Notes: generated by a model from the letters alone, not told the origin. 34,911 bases of DNA from Chloroflexota bacterium (GCA_022561985.1 JADFQE010000013.1:1-34911), one strand, 5' to 3'; counted from the stretch's first letter, positions 7,265 to 15,884 are shown. Program-made: numbers and translations.

Positions 7265-8266
7265 TTGCCAACGCTCGCCGCTGGAAGAAACGGTGGTCCG
7301 TCGGCCCCGGCCGGAGCCCTGGGTCTCCGGGGCGTCGCCGGGCTAACGGCGCTGGCGTTGCTGATCGTGCTCGCGGGTTGCGGCGGCCTCAGCGCGGCCG
7401 AGGTGCAGAACAATGCCGGAGTCGAGCTGCATCGGCTGGCGCGTTACGACGAGGCGATAGCGGCGTACGACGAAGCACTCCTCATCGCGCCGGACCTTGC
7501 GGTGGCCTACTACAATCGCGGCCTGATCCACGCGAGACTCCAGCGGTTCGAGCTGGCCATCGTGGACTACGATGAAGCTATCAGCCTCGAGCCACGTCGC
7601 CCGCAGCCGTACCGCGCTCGGGCCCTGGCGTTCGACGCCGTCGGCCGGCGCGCTCTCGCGGCCGCGGACTTCGGCGAGGCCGACCGCCTCCTCTCCCAGC
7701 CCGGGGCTGCCGAGGGCCGCTGGAGGGGGGCATACGAGGATCTGCGCCGGATCCGCGACGACCTCTCGATGTATTGGGCCCCGTTCCTGGGAGCGATCGG
7801 GGCCGGACTCATGGTTGTCGCCGTTCCCGTGGCGTTCTTCTTCCTGAGATGGTGGGCCGGCCGGCCGCTGCTGAAGCCGCGGGCCAGGCTGGACTATCTG
7901 CACGACCTCCACGGATCCGACGGCGTGCTGACGCTCTTCTTGGAGGCGAGGAATCCTCGCTCCAAGCACGTCACGGTCACGTCTTTCGGCCTGGAGTTGG
8001 ACTCGGAGACGAACTCCCTGATACCGCTCGCTTCGCGGGCCGGCTACGTGTATCCCCACGAGGTCGCCAAAAGTCAATCGATCATCGAGTGGTGCGAGGT
8101 TCCAAACCTGGTCGATATACTCGACGAGCTGGGCCGAACGCCATCCGACCTGAGACGCGTCTGGTTCAAGGCCTTGTCCGGCGAGCGCTATTGGGCGCGG
8201 CTTGACCGTCACGTCATCGACGGTCTGGCTCAATATCGAATCTCGACGACGACGGCCGCTCCTTGA
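7265..8266 (+). CDS. TPR-repeat lipoprotein with internal membrane helix
   Basis: This is a 333-aa protein. The N-terminus has a signal sequence with a lipobox-like LAGC ending at C39. Residues 45-113 form two clear tetratricopeptide repeats (the YDEAIAAYDEALLIAP and FELAIVDYDEAISLEP types), followed by a degenerate third. A hydrophobic helix at about 171-195 leads to a C-terminal soluble domain of about 135 residues that I do not recognise. The only start in frame near the signal peptide is a TTG at 7265, just after the previous gene. TPR repeats mediate protein binding, so this may be the envelope partner of the upstream two-component system (inference). Confidence 0.75.
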   Translation: MPTLAAGRNGGPSAPAGALGLRGVAGLTALALLIVLAGCGGLSAAEVQNNAGVELHRLARYDEAIAAYDEALLIAPDLAVAYYNRGLIHARLQRFELAIVDYDEAISLEPRRPQPYRARALAFDAVGRRALAAADFGEADRLLSQPGAAEGRWRGAYEDLRRIRDDLSMYWAPFLGAIGAGLMVVAVPVAFFFLRWWAGRPLLKPRARLDYLHDLHGSDGVLTLFLEARNPRSKHVTVTSFGLELDSETNSLIPLASRAGYVYPHEVAKSQSIIEWCEVPNLVDILDELGRTPSDLRRVWFKALSGERYWARLDRHVIDGLAQYRISTTTAAP

Positions 8267-8308
8267 TCCGCCCGGCCGCTTCTCGCGCCGATATCGAGGC
8301 CAGTCCTC

Positions 8309-8536
8309 CTACCCTGGACCGCTGACCCCGCCACCGACGACGACTGGCGTCGCTATCGCGGTGCCGCACTGGCTACAGGTCCGTGCCGGAAACGCTCGCT
8401 CGGTCTGCCGCGGCGGAGCGCCTGCGAGCTGCCCGAAACAATCGGGGCAGAACGGGCTGTCGCACTCCGCGCACCCTTGCCAGGTGAGACGGCCAAGCAT
8501 CCCGCGCATCCTTCCGCAACCTACACACTGAAGCAT
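8309..8536 (-). CDS. Small four-CxxC zinc-ribbon-like protein
   Basis: This 75-aa protein has cysteine pairs at C4/C7, C22/C25, C30/C33 and C54/C57. Such an arrangement normally binds two zinc ions in ribbon or treble-clef fingers. The ATG at 8536 has a strong Shine-Dalgarno (GGAGGT, plus-strand positions 8543-8548), which rules out the longer open frame reaching 8803. It is convergent with the TPR lipoprotein gene. It could be a nucleic-acid or protein-binding adaptor. The specific function is unknown. Confidence 0.65.
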   Translation of the reverse strand: MLQCVGCGRMRGMLGRLTWQGCAECDSPFCPDCFGQLAGAPPRQTERAFPARTCSQCGTAIATPVVVGGGVSGPG

Positions 8537-8578
8537 GGTGTCACCTCCACTCTGCCGACGAGAGAGTAGCAGAGGCAG

Positions 8579-8606
8579 CCCTGGTCCGGTGCCCGTCAGA
8601 CCAGGG
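8579..8606. promoter_or_regulatory. Inverted repeat upstream of the zinc-ribbon gene
   Basis: CCCTGGTC at 8579-8586 and GACCAGGG at 8599-8606 form a perfect 8-base stem around a 12-base loop. It lies 43 bases upstream of the minus-strand zinc-ribbon start. It could be an operator or 5'-leader hairpin of that gene. No T-run follows on the minus strand. Confidence 0.4.
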
Positions 8607-8792
8607 AGTTTCGTGGGGACGCCGGACCCCGTTCCTGGCCCCGGTCCGGCCGCGACGCACGGCGCCGCATCGTCGAGATGCCCGAGGAGCTGTTCGAACG
8701 ATGAGCGTCTGCTCCAGGCACCACTACTTCCGTGAGCGCATCGAATGGTCAGAGGCACCAGCGCCTGGCTGGCCGCCCAAAGGGGGAAAGCG

Positions 8793-8954
8793 ATGACGTC
8801 CAAGAAAGCGCGAAAGCCGACAGAGACCGAGGATCGAGGAGGGTCTCAGGTCCCGATATCCGGTTCCTACGACGGCGCCGACGCCGTCACTCAGATGAAG
8901 GCGATCAAACGGGCGCTGGACGCCTATCGCAGCGTCGCGGACCGAGACGACTAG
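8793..8954 (+). CDS. Hypothetical 53-aa protein
   Basis: This is a short, very hydrophilic protein with a lysine/arginine-rich N-terminus and an amphipathic C-terminal helix (about residues 30-48). The ATG at 8793 is preceded by AGGGGGAAAG, a usable ribosome site, whereas the in-frame start at 8745 has none. It precedes the two membrane-protein genes by 162 bases on the same strand. I do not recognise a family. Confidence 0.45.
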   Translation: MTSKKARKPTETEDRGGSQVPISGSYDGADAVTQMKAIKRALDAYRSVADRDD

Positions 8955-9116
8955 CACGTCCGTATGGAAGCATGAGAACCGTGAGAAGCATCGACCGGAC
9001 AAGACTCGGCTGCTCAGCGCGGAACGTGCAAGACCGCACCTGTTATCGCACCCAAGCATCGAATCCGTTGAAGTGACCCGTGCCGCCGCCCGTTCCCGGG
9101 CATAAGGAGATGATAA

Positions 9117-10103
9117 ATGGCAACGCACAGAGGCATCGTCCAACCGGGGAGCACCATCAGACCGCCGACGACAGCGGACTGGCTCCCGAAGTCCACTCAC
9201 GCGAAGGTCGGTCTCGGTCTCGCGGCGGCCGGCATCATGGTCGCGATGGTCGCGCTGATCGGCGCGATCATCAGGGCGAGCTTGATCGCCGACGACGGTT
9301 CCGGCGACACGACGGTGCTGTCGCTCACCGCGTGGACATTCGGCGTCGCGACCGCCGGTATCGGCACGGTCAAGCTGGGGATCGCTCTGATCCTCTGGGG
9401 CGTCGTCCGCGGACTCTGGATACGCATCGAGAGTACGAAGGTCGGTCTCGCCAAGCTCGTACCCAACGCCGAGAACAAGGGTGACGTCGCCTCGGCGAGC
9501 GCCGATAACCCCTACGTGAAGATCTCGGTCACGGAAAAGCCGGTGCCGCCCTACCTTCTCCATCGCATGGCCTACGCCATGTGGGCTCCCATGCTGCTCA
9601 TGGGGGTGATGGTGGTGCTGGCCGGGCTGGTCTTCTCGTTCATCGAGGCCGCCGCGGGAGCGGACGGCGACACGGCCGACTTCCTCACGTTCAGCGCGCT
9701 TGCTCAGGGCACCGAGTTCCTTGGCGAGGCATTCCTGCTCGCCGGCATCTCCTTCCTGCTCGGCAGCATCCTCGGCTCTCTCCGGCAGGGTGGTGGAGAG
9801 GTCCAGGAGTCCCTCGGCGTGGTGATCAAGACACCGATCATGCCGGCGACGGGGAAGCTCTTCGTCGTGCTGATGGCCATGGGCCTGATGCTGGCGATGC
9901 TCCAGTTCGTCCTCTACCTGATCGTGGCGGGGATCGACGATCCCGATTCGATCAGGGCCTGGTTCGCATGGCTCGGCCCGCTGCGTGAGGCTGCCCTCGG
10001 CATCATGCTTTCCGGCATCGTCCTCGCGCTGGCCACCATCGGCACGAAGGTCCTGCCGTTCCAGTTCTGGCGGATCCAAGAGCTCATCCGGACCGGGAAG
10101 TAG
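9117..10103 (+). CDS. Multi-spanning membrane protein, paralogue of the next gene
   Basis: This 328-aa integral membrane protein has about six hydrophobic segments (around 30-54, 70-98, 152-176, 197-219, 246-272 and 288-312). The region from residue 151 onward is paralogous to the downstream protein. Both share a W-P-M-LMG-M helix, then LG(S/A)(L/F)R(Q/E)GGG..QE, then MPAT.K and a methionine-rich helix. The extra N-terminal helix pair is absent from the second protein. The Shine-Dalgarno AAGGAGA at 9103-9109 supports the ATG. No family is recognised. Tandem paralogues suggest a heteromeric membrane complex (inference). Confidence 0.8.
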   Translation: MATHRGIVQPGSTIRPPTTADWLPKSTHAKVGLGLAAAGIMVAMVALIGAIIRASLIADDGSGDTTVLSLTAWTFGVATAGIGTVKLGIALILWGVVRGLWIRIESTKVGLAKLVPNAENKGDVASASADNPYVKISVTEKPVPPYLLHRMAYAMWAPMLLMGVMVVLAGLVFSFIEAAAGADGDTADFLTFSALAQGTEFLGEAFLLAGISFLLGSILGSLRQGGGEVQESLGVVIKTPIMPATGKLFVVLMAMGLMLAMLQFVLYLIVAGIDDPDSIRAWFAWLGPLREAALGIMLSGIVLALATIGTKVLPFQFWRIQELIRTGK

Positions 10104-10134
10104 CAAGAGAAGCGAGAGAAAGAAGGCAAACGCA

Positions 10135-10794
10135 ATGGCTTCCAAAGCAACCACGCGTGAGCGCTACGCCGACTTCAACGTCGAGGTCAGCGACCACAAC
10201 CTGGGACTGAACCTCCCGCAGAGGATGGGCAAGCGCCTCTGGCTCCCGATGTTCCTCATGGGCATCATGGCCTTCCCCATCGCAGCCATCCTGGGCATCG
10301 TCCGGGCGCTGGAGGTCTCCGACGGCGACGTGGCCACGGCCACAGCCCTGGGCCATGTGACGACGGGCGTCATGTTCATCGGGTTCACCAGCGTGTTCTC
10401 GGCGATCGTGTTCGCCATCGCTCGCATCCTCGGAGCCTTCCGAGAGGGGGGCGGAGGGATACAGGAGACCGCGGGGCGCCGGGTGCTGACCCTCGTGATG
10501 CCCGCTACCGCCAAGGCCATGCTCGGGCTGATGATGATGGGGATGATGATGCTCGTCTTCGGGGTCGTCGCCGAGTTCGTCCTCGCAGCGGTCGCGGGGG
10601 GTGCGGTGACCGACGGGGACGCTGGGCTGGTCCAGACCACGCAGTCGTGGGGCGCCTGGGTCGAGGGGGTGCGGCGACTCGGCGTCGCCACGTACCTGCT
10701 CTCGTTCGCGCTGGGCCTCTACACGATCGTGACCGTCATCCGCCTTCAGTCGCGGCGCATCCGCGAGCTCGCAGACGAGCCCACCCGCGGCTAG
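10135..10794 (+). CDS. Membrane protein, shorter tandem paralogue
   Basis: This 219-aa protein has about four transmembrane helices (35-58, 74-97, 125-153, 180-200). It matches the C-terminal two-thirds of the preceding protein, with shared LGAFREGGGGIQE and MPATAK motifs at residues 99-127. A very methionine-rich helix (LMMMGMMML) follows the motif. The ATG at 10135 is preceded by AGAAGGCAAA and lies 31 bases after the previous stop, so the two are surely co-transcribed. The in-frame extension to 9985 overlaps the upstream gene and is rejected. Function unknown. Confidence 0.8.
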   Translation: MASKATTRERYADFNVEVSDHNLGLNLPQRMGKRLWLPMFLMGIMAFPIAAILGIVRALEVSDGDVATATALGHVTTGVMFIGFTSVFSAIVFAIARILGAFREGGGGIQETAGRRVLTLVMPATAKAMLGLMMMGMMMLVFGVVAEFVLAAVAGGAVTDGDAGLVQTTQSWGAWVEGVRRLGVATYLLSFALGLYTIVTVIRLQSRRIRELADEPTRG

Positions 10795-10826
10795 GGAGAG
10801 CCGGCGCACCCGGCGGCGGCCGCCAA

Positions 10827-10853
10827 GCGAGGGGAGGACGGCCCTCCCCTCGC
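10827..10853 (+). terminator. Strong hairpin after the membrane-protein pair
   Basis: A perfect 11-base stem, GCGAGGGGAGG with CCTCCCCTCGC around a 5-base loop, begins 33 bases after the stop of the second membrane protein. No T-tract follows, so it is a non-canonical terminator or transcript-stabilising hairpin rather than a textbook intrinsic terminator. Confidence 0.55.
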
Positions 10854-10949
10854 GGCATGCCTGGCGGGACGCGTGCCGCCAGCGGCGGCGTGGCCTGCGC
10901 ATCCGGTACAATCGCAAGCGTTGGCAAGCCGTTGGTGGGCAGGTAGCAC

Positions 10950-11138
<189 letters not shown>

Positions 11139-11196
11139 GGGTGCTTGCTCGGTCCCCAGGTGTGGTCCGAGGTGCCGGGTGCGCTGACCGCCGACG

Positions 11197-12513
11197 CTAG
11201 CCGCCCGAGACGGTCCGCTGAGCGTAGGTCGCGTTCGCCTCGGTGACGATCCGGCGGAGCCCACGGATGTCCGGGCTGACGACATAGACGAGCAGTCCGA
11301 TCACAGCCAGCATGGCCCCGGCGAAGCCGACGGCGAGGGGGGTGCTGGACACGGACGCGATCACCCCGGCCTGGAGACTCCCCAGCGGTGCCAGGCTGAA
11401 CATGATGCCCCGGAACCCCATGATCCTGCCGCGGTACTCGTCGGGCACCAGCAGGTTCATGGCGGTGCTGGTGGCCACCTGGAATACCGCGAACGACCCG
11501 CCGATCACGACCATGAAGGCCATCGCCAGGACGTAGGACTGCACCATCGCGGTGGTGACCGCGAAGAGGACCATCGTGCTTCCCGCCAGCGTGAGGCTGC
11601 CGATGATGAGCCACGGGCGGTCCTGATACTGCCCGAAGGAGGCCACGCCCATCATGCCCACCAGGCCGCCGATGCCGGCCATCGACAGGAGCGCGCCGTA
11701 GCCGCCGGGGCCAACGCGCAGATAGTCCTCCGCGAACACCGGCATGAGGTAGATGTAGGAAAGGCCGAAGTACCCGGCGGATAGCGACAGCGCCAACAGG
11801 TAGAGATGGACGCGGTTCCGGCGCATGAACACGAACCCGTCCACGATGTCATGGAAGACGGTCGCGCCCCGCGAGCGCTGCGCGGGCGCGACCCTGACCA
11901 TCCGCATGGCGATCACCATGGTGAGGAAACCGGCAAAGGCGACGTAGAAGCCGGCACCGGCACCGACCCGATCGTCGTTGGCGAGGCTGCCCACGGAAGC
12001 GATGATGGCCCCGGCCAATGCCGGTGCGGCGATATGGGTCACGTTCCATATGCTCGAGTTCACCGAGATCGCGAAGAGGAACTTCTCCCGGGGCACCATC
12101 GGCGCCCATATCGACCGCCGCGCCGGTGAATCGAACGCCTGTGTGATGCCCGTGAGGAAAGCCACCACTATGATGTGCCATACCTGCACCAAGCCCGTCG
12201 CGACGAGCGTCGCCAGCACGAGCAGGAGCAACGCCGACGCGGCTTCTGCTGCCAGGATGATGCGGCGGGGGTCGAAGCGGTCGGCGAGGGCTCCGCTGAA
12301 GAGCGCGACGAGGATCCCCGGGACTGCGTGAGCGCCCCCCACCACACCGAGCGCGAGGGGCGAGCCTGTCATGTCGTAGACCAGCCATGCCTGCGTCACG
12401 ACCAGTATCTGACGACCGAGCACGGTGGTCAGCAAGCCCGCCGAGAAGATCCGGAAATCACGGACGGCCAGGACCGACAGGAACGCGGTCCGTCTGCTCA
12501 GCGTCTGGAACAC
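11197..12513 (-). CDS. MFS transporter, enterobactin-exporter-like (MFS_3 type)
   Basis: This 438-aa major facilitator has about 11-12 predicted helices. It has the cytoplasmic loop GALADRFDPRR after helix 2 and a conserved PDEYRGRIMG loop in the C-terminal half. The lack of solute signatures and the overall pattern fit the EntS/DUF894-like efflux subfamily. The start is a GTG at 12513 just after a G-rich ribosome site. It is divergent from the acyl-CoA dehydrogenase at 12643 across 129 bases, so the two may share control. Two further members of the same subfamily lie at 18808-20103 and 29094-30386. Confidence 0.88.
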   Translation of the reverse strand: MFQTLSRRTAFLSVLAVRDFRIFSAGLLTTVLGRQILVVTQAWLVYDMTGSPLALGVVGGAHAVPGILVALFSGALADRFDPRRIILAAEAASALLLLVLATLVATGLVQVWHIIVVAFLTGITQAFDSPARRSIWAPMVPREKFLFAISVNSSIWNVTHIAAPALAGAIIASVGSLANDDRVGAGAGFYVAFAGFLTMVIAMRMVRVAPAQRSRGATVFHDIVDGFVFMRRNRVHLYLLALSLSAGYFGLSYIYLMPVFAEDYLRVGPGGYGALLSMAGIGGLVGMMGVASFGQYQDRPWLIIGSLTLAGSTMVLFAVTTAMVQSYVLAMAFMVVIGGSFAVFQVATSTAMNLLVPDEYRGRIMGFRGIMFSLAPLGSLQAGVIASVSSTPLAVGFAGAMLAVIGLLVYVVSPDIRGLRRIVTEANATYAQRTVSGG

Positions 12514-12642
12514 TCCGTCTCTCCCCCCGGTGCTTTGGCGGCATCCTAACAGCCGATAGCCTTCGCCCGTGCACCGCGCCCGTTGGGCGTCGGAGACCGC
12601 ATGGCGCTAGCCAGTTCGCTTCCGGTTGGCTAGGCTGAGCGC

Positions 12643-13806
12643 ATGGCATACCAGCCCATCGACCTGCTCGATCTCGACGCACAGCTCACGGAGGAGGAGC
12701 GCCAGGTCCGCGATGCGGTCCGGAGCTTCGTCGAGCGCGAGGCCGGCCCGGCCGTCAGGGACCACTTCCGCGAGGGGACGTTCCCGATGCACCTGGTCCC
12801 CCCCATGGCGGCCCTCGGCATCTTCGGCGCGCCGATCGAGGGCTACGGCTGCGCCGGGCTCGGACCGATCGCGCACGGGCTCATCAACCGGGAGCTCGAG
12901 CGCGCCGACTCCGGGTTCCGCTCCTTCACCTCGGTGCAGTCCTCCCTGGCGATGGGCGCGATCCACCTGCACGGCTCCGAGGAGCAGCGGGCGCGCTACC
13001 TCCCGGAGATGGCCGCGGGGCGCATCCTCGGCGCGTTCGCCCTCACGGAGGCCGAGCACGGCAGCGACCCCGCGAGCATGGAGACGCGCGCACTCAAGGT
13101 GAGCGGCGGCTACGAGATCACGGGCTCGAAGCACTGGATCACCAACGCGGGCATCGCGCACGTCATCATCGTCTGGGCGAAGCTCGACGGTACGATCCGC
13201 GGCTTCATCGTGGACACGACGCTCCCGGGCTTGCACACCCACGACATCGACAACAAGCTCTCGATGCGCATGGGCGTGACGAGCACGATCGGCCTGGAGG
13301 GTGTGGTGGTCCCGGAGGAGTGTTTGCTGCCGGGGACGAAGGGCCTCGGGTCGGCGCTGGCGTGCCTGAACACGGCGCGCTACGGCATCATCTGGGGGGT
13401 GACGGGCGCCGCCTCGGACTGCCTCTCCCAGACGCTCGAGTACACGAAGGCACGCCACCAGTTCGGCAAGCCCCTCGCGTCCTTCCAGCTCGTGCAGGCC
13501 AAGCTCGCGGACATGGCGACCGCGCTCTCGCAGGCGCAGCTCCTGGCCTTCCAGATCGGCCGCCTGAAGGAGGCAGGCAAGCTGCACTGGTCGCACGTCA
13601 GCATGGCGAAGTACAGCAACGTGCGGGTGGCACTCGATATCGCGCGCACCTGCCGCGACCTCCTGGGCGCCGCCGGCATCACCGACGACTTCTCGCCGCT
13701 CCGCCACGCGCTCAACCTGGAGACGGTCTCCACCTACGAGGGGACGCAGCACATGCACCAGCTCATGCTGGGCCGCCACCTCACGGGGTTCGACGCCATC
13801 TCGTGA
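12643..13806 (+). CDS. Acyl-CoA dehydrogenase, glutaryl-CoA-dehydrogenase-like
   Basis: This 387-aa FAD flavoenzyme has the usual acyl-CoA dehydrogenase domain order: helical N-terminal, beta middle (ALTEAEHGSDPASM) and helical C-terminal. The catalytic base is E366 in TYEGTQHMH, the position used by glutaryl-CoA dehydrogenase. R93 in FRSFTSVQSSL corresponds to the arginine that holds the gamma-carboxylate of glutaryl-CoA. These points favour a glutaryl-CoA or other dicarboxylyl-CoA substrate, a reaction used at the end of benzoyl-CoA, lysine or tryptophan degradation. A C-C hydrolase-like gene follows by 93 bases. Family certain, substrate probable. Confidence 0.9.
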   Translation: MAYQPIDLLDLDAQLTEEERQVRDAVRSFVEREAGPAVRDHFREGTFPMHLVPPMAALGIFGAPIEGYGCAGLGPIAHGLINRELERADSGFRSFTSVQSSLAMGAIHLHGSEEQRARYLPEMAAGRILGAFALTEAEHGSDPASMETRALKVSGGYEITGSKHWITNAGIAHVIIVWAKLDGTIRGFIVDTTLPGLHTHDIDNKLSMRMGVTSTIGLEGVVVPEECLLPGTKGLGSALACLNTARYGIIWGVTGAASDCLSQTLEYTKARHQFGKPLASFQLVQAKLADMATALSQAQLLAFQIGRLKEAGKLHWSHVSMAKYSNVRVALDIARTCRDLLGAAGITDDFSPLRHALNLETVSTYEGTQHMHQLMLGRHLTGFDAIS

Positions 13807-13899
13807 CGGTTTGCCGTGCGGACAGCCCGCATCGATAATGGCGCCGCTCCGGCCCAGGCCGGGCAGCGAGGGCCCAGGCTTGCCCAGCGAGGAGACACC

Positions 13900-14730
13900 A
13901 TGACGGTGACCATCGGCACGCACGAGATCCCGAACGCGGAGGAGCGCTACGTCAAGCTCAACCACGGGACCACCCGCTACATCGAGGCGGGCTCGGGCTA
14001 CCCCACGATCCTGGTGCACGGGGTCGGCTACACGGGAGGGGCCCACAACTGGCTCCTGAACATCGGCCCGCTCTCGTCCAAGCTGCGGGTGCTGGCGGTG
14101 GACTGTCCCGCGTGGGGCAAGGGCGAGGGGCAGCTCGGCCAGGAGTACTCCTTCGCCTACCTGGTCGACTTCATCCGCGAGTTCCAGGACGCCCTCGGGC
14201 TCGAGAAGACGAACCTGGTCGGCCACTCGATGGGCGGCTGGCTCGCCTCGCTGTTCGGGTACGAGAGCCCGAACCGGCTCAACAAGCTCGTGCTGGTGGC
14301 CAGCGGCGGCGCGATGCCCCGGCAGCTCAAGACGATGGTCGAGTTCAAGCCGCCGGAGCGCGACCAGATCCTCGATGGGTTGAAGCACACGGTGAAGGAC
14401 GCGAGCGTGGACCTCGAAGCGCTGGCGGACTACAACTTCGCGCTGACGGACAACCCCGCCCGCCTCGCGGCCTACCGGAACGTGCTCACGCACATGAACA
14501 ACATGGAGACCCGCGAGCGCTACAACACGGTGCGGCGGTTCGGCCACATCGATGTGCCGACGCTGGTGGTCTGGGGCCGGAACGACCAGACGAACGCGCT
14601 GGAGATGGGCGAGATGACCCACCGGGGCATCCCCGGCTCCAAGATGGTGGTCTTCGACTGCGGGCACTTCATCCCGACCGAGGCCCCGGACGAGCTGAAC
14701 GCGGCGCTGCTGGACTTCCTGCCGGACTAG
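13900..14730 (+). CDS. Alpha/beta hydrolase, C-C bond hydrolase-like
   Basis: This 276-aa hydrolase has HGVGYTGGAHNW at the oxyanion region, nucleophile S110 in GHSMGGW, acid D229 in WGRNDQ and base H256 in CGHF. This organisation is shared by meta-cleavage-product hydrolases (MhpC/BphD type) that cut vinylogous 1,5-diketones in aromatic degradation, but also by simple esterases. The ATG at 13900 has GAGGAG at 13889-13894. The longer frame back to 13816 has no such site. It lies directly downstream of the glutaryl-CoA-dehydrogenase-like gene, which fits a catabolic operon. Confidence 0.85.
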   Translation: MTVTIGTHEIPNAEERYVKLNHGTTRYIEAGSGYPTILVHGVGYTGGAHNWLLNIGPLSSKLRVLAVDCPAWGKGEGQLGQEYSFAYLVDFIREFQDALGLEKTNLVGHSMGGWLASLFGYESPNRLNKLVLVASGGAMPRQLKTMVEFKPPERDQILDGLKHTVKDASVDLEALADYNFALTDNPARLAAYRNVLTHMNNMETRERYNTVRRFGHIDVPTLVVWGRNDQTNALEMGEMTHRGIPGSKMVVFDCGHFIPTEAPDELNAALLDFLPD

Positions 14731-14826
14731 GCCGAAGGCGCGCGGACAGCGGTCCGGCCAGCGCTCACCGGGGGTTTCCGTCAGCCTCGCTCTGCGCTGG
14801 CGAGTGGGTGCAGGGCTGTGCCCTGC

Positions 14827-15765
14827 TCAGCCGATCGCGATCATCCGCTCGATCGGCAGGCGCGCCCGCGCGGCGATCTCCTCCGGCACGGTCACCTCGA
14901 AGACGTCCTCCTCCAGCGAGCGGACGAGCTTCTCCAGGGTGATCATCTTCATGAAACGGCAGACCATCGACTCGGCGACCGGGTGGAAGGTCTTGGCCGG
15001 GTTGTGCTTGCGCAGCGTGTGCAGGATGCCGGTCTCCGTCGCCACGACGAACTCGCTCGCCGCCGACTCTTTCGCGTGCCGGAGCATGCCGCCGGTGGAG
15101 AGGATGTGCGCGCCGTGCATGGAGGGGTCCTCCGTCGCGGCGTAGTACATGGCGGGTGTCGTGCAGCCGCATTCGGGGTGCACCATGAACTCGGCGTCGG
15201 GGTGCTCGTCGCGCGCCCGGAGGATGTCGGCGGGCCGCACGGCGGCGTGCACGTGGCACTCGCCCCACCAGACCAACATGTTCTTGCGTCCCGTCAGCTT
15301 CCGGACGTGGTTCCCGAGGAACATGTCCGGGAGGAAGAGCACCTCGCGGTCCTCCGGGATCGACTGGACGACCGCCACGGCGTTCGCGGAGGTGCAGCAG
15401 TAGTCGCTCTCGGCCTTGACCTCGGCGGTGGTGTTCACGTAGGAGACGACGACCGCGTCCGGGTGCTCGGCCTTCCAGCCGCGGAGCTGCTCGGCGGTGA
15501 TGGAATCGGCGAGGGAGCAGCCCGCGTCGAGGTCCGGGATCAGGACCCTCTTGCCGGGGGAGAGCACCGCGGCGGTCTCGGCCATGAAATGCACGCCGCA
15601 GAAGACGATGACGTCCGCCGTGGTCACGGCGGCCTGCTGGGAGAGGCCGAGCGAGTCGCCCACGTAGTCGGCGACGTCTTGGACCTCGCCGAGCTGGTAG
15701 TTGTGGGCGAGCACGACGGCGTTCCGCTCGCGCTTGAGCCGAGAGACGTCGTCGGCCAGGGACAT
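14827..15765 (-). CDS. nadA: Quinolinate synthase A
   Basis: This 312-aa [4Fe-4S] enzyme condenses iminoaspartate with dihydroxyacetone phosphate to quinolinate in NAD biosynthesis. The cluster cysteines are C83 in DAGCSLAD, C170 in WWGECHVH and C269 in SMVCRFMK, matching the three known ligands. H21 in LAHNYQ and the HPECGC stretch at 196-201 are also conserved. The ATG at 15765 has AAGGAGAAG upstream on its strand and is preferred over the frame reaching 15873. NadB and NadC are not in the window. A CBS-domain protein and a histidine kinase lie upstream on the same strand, and a perfect inverted repeat at 15865-15884 sits in the leader. Confidence 0.95.
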   Translation of the reverse strand: MSLADDVSRLKRERNAVVLAHNYQLGEVQDVADYVGDSLGLSQQAAVTTADVIVFCGVHFMAETAAVLSPGKRVLIPDLDAGCSLADSITAEQLRGWKAEHPDAVVVSYVNTTAEVKAESDYCCTSANAVAVVQSIPEDREVLFLPDMFLGNHVRKLTGRKNMLVWWGECHVHAAVRPADILRARDEHPDAEFMVHPECGCTTPAMYYAATEDPSMHGAHILSTGGMLRHAKESAASEFVVATETGILHTLRKHNPAKTFHPVAESMVCRFMKMITLEKLVRSLEEDVFEVTVPEEIAARARLPIERMIAIG

Positions 15766-15864
15766 ACGCACTTCTCCTTGAGCGCCCCGGAGGGCGTTGG
15801 CGCCCGGAGGCGCCGGCGGGAACGTGCGTGAAGCATAACCGGCGCGGGACCCCACTTTGTTCCC

Positions 15865-15884
15865 ATCCGTCACAAATGACGGAT
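15865..15884. promoter_or_regulatory. Perfect 8-base inverted repeat upstream of nadA
   Basis: ATCCGTCA and TGACGGAT flank a 4-base loop. The dyad lies 100 bases upstream of the nadA start and 79 bases past the CBS gene stop. Neither strand has a T-run after it, so an operator is more likely than a terminator. Control by NAD status is possible but not shown. Confidence 0.5.

Noticed and set aside
12607-14667. 686-aa minus-strand open frame opposite the acyl-CoA dehydrogenase and hydrolase
   Set aside because: Covers two confidently identified genes on the other strand; the product is low-complexity His/Arg/Glu-rich.
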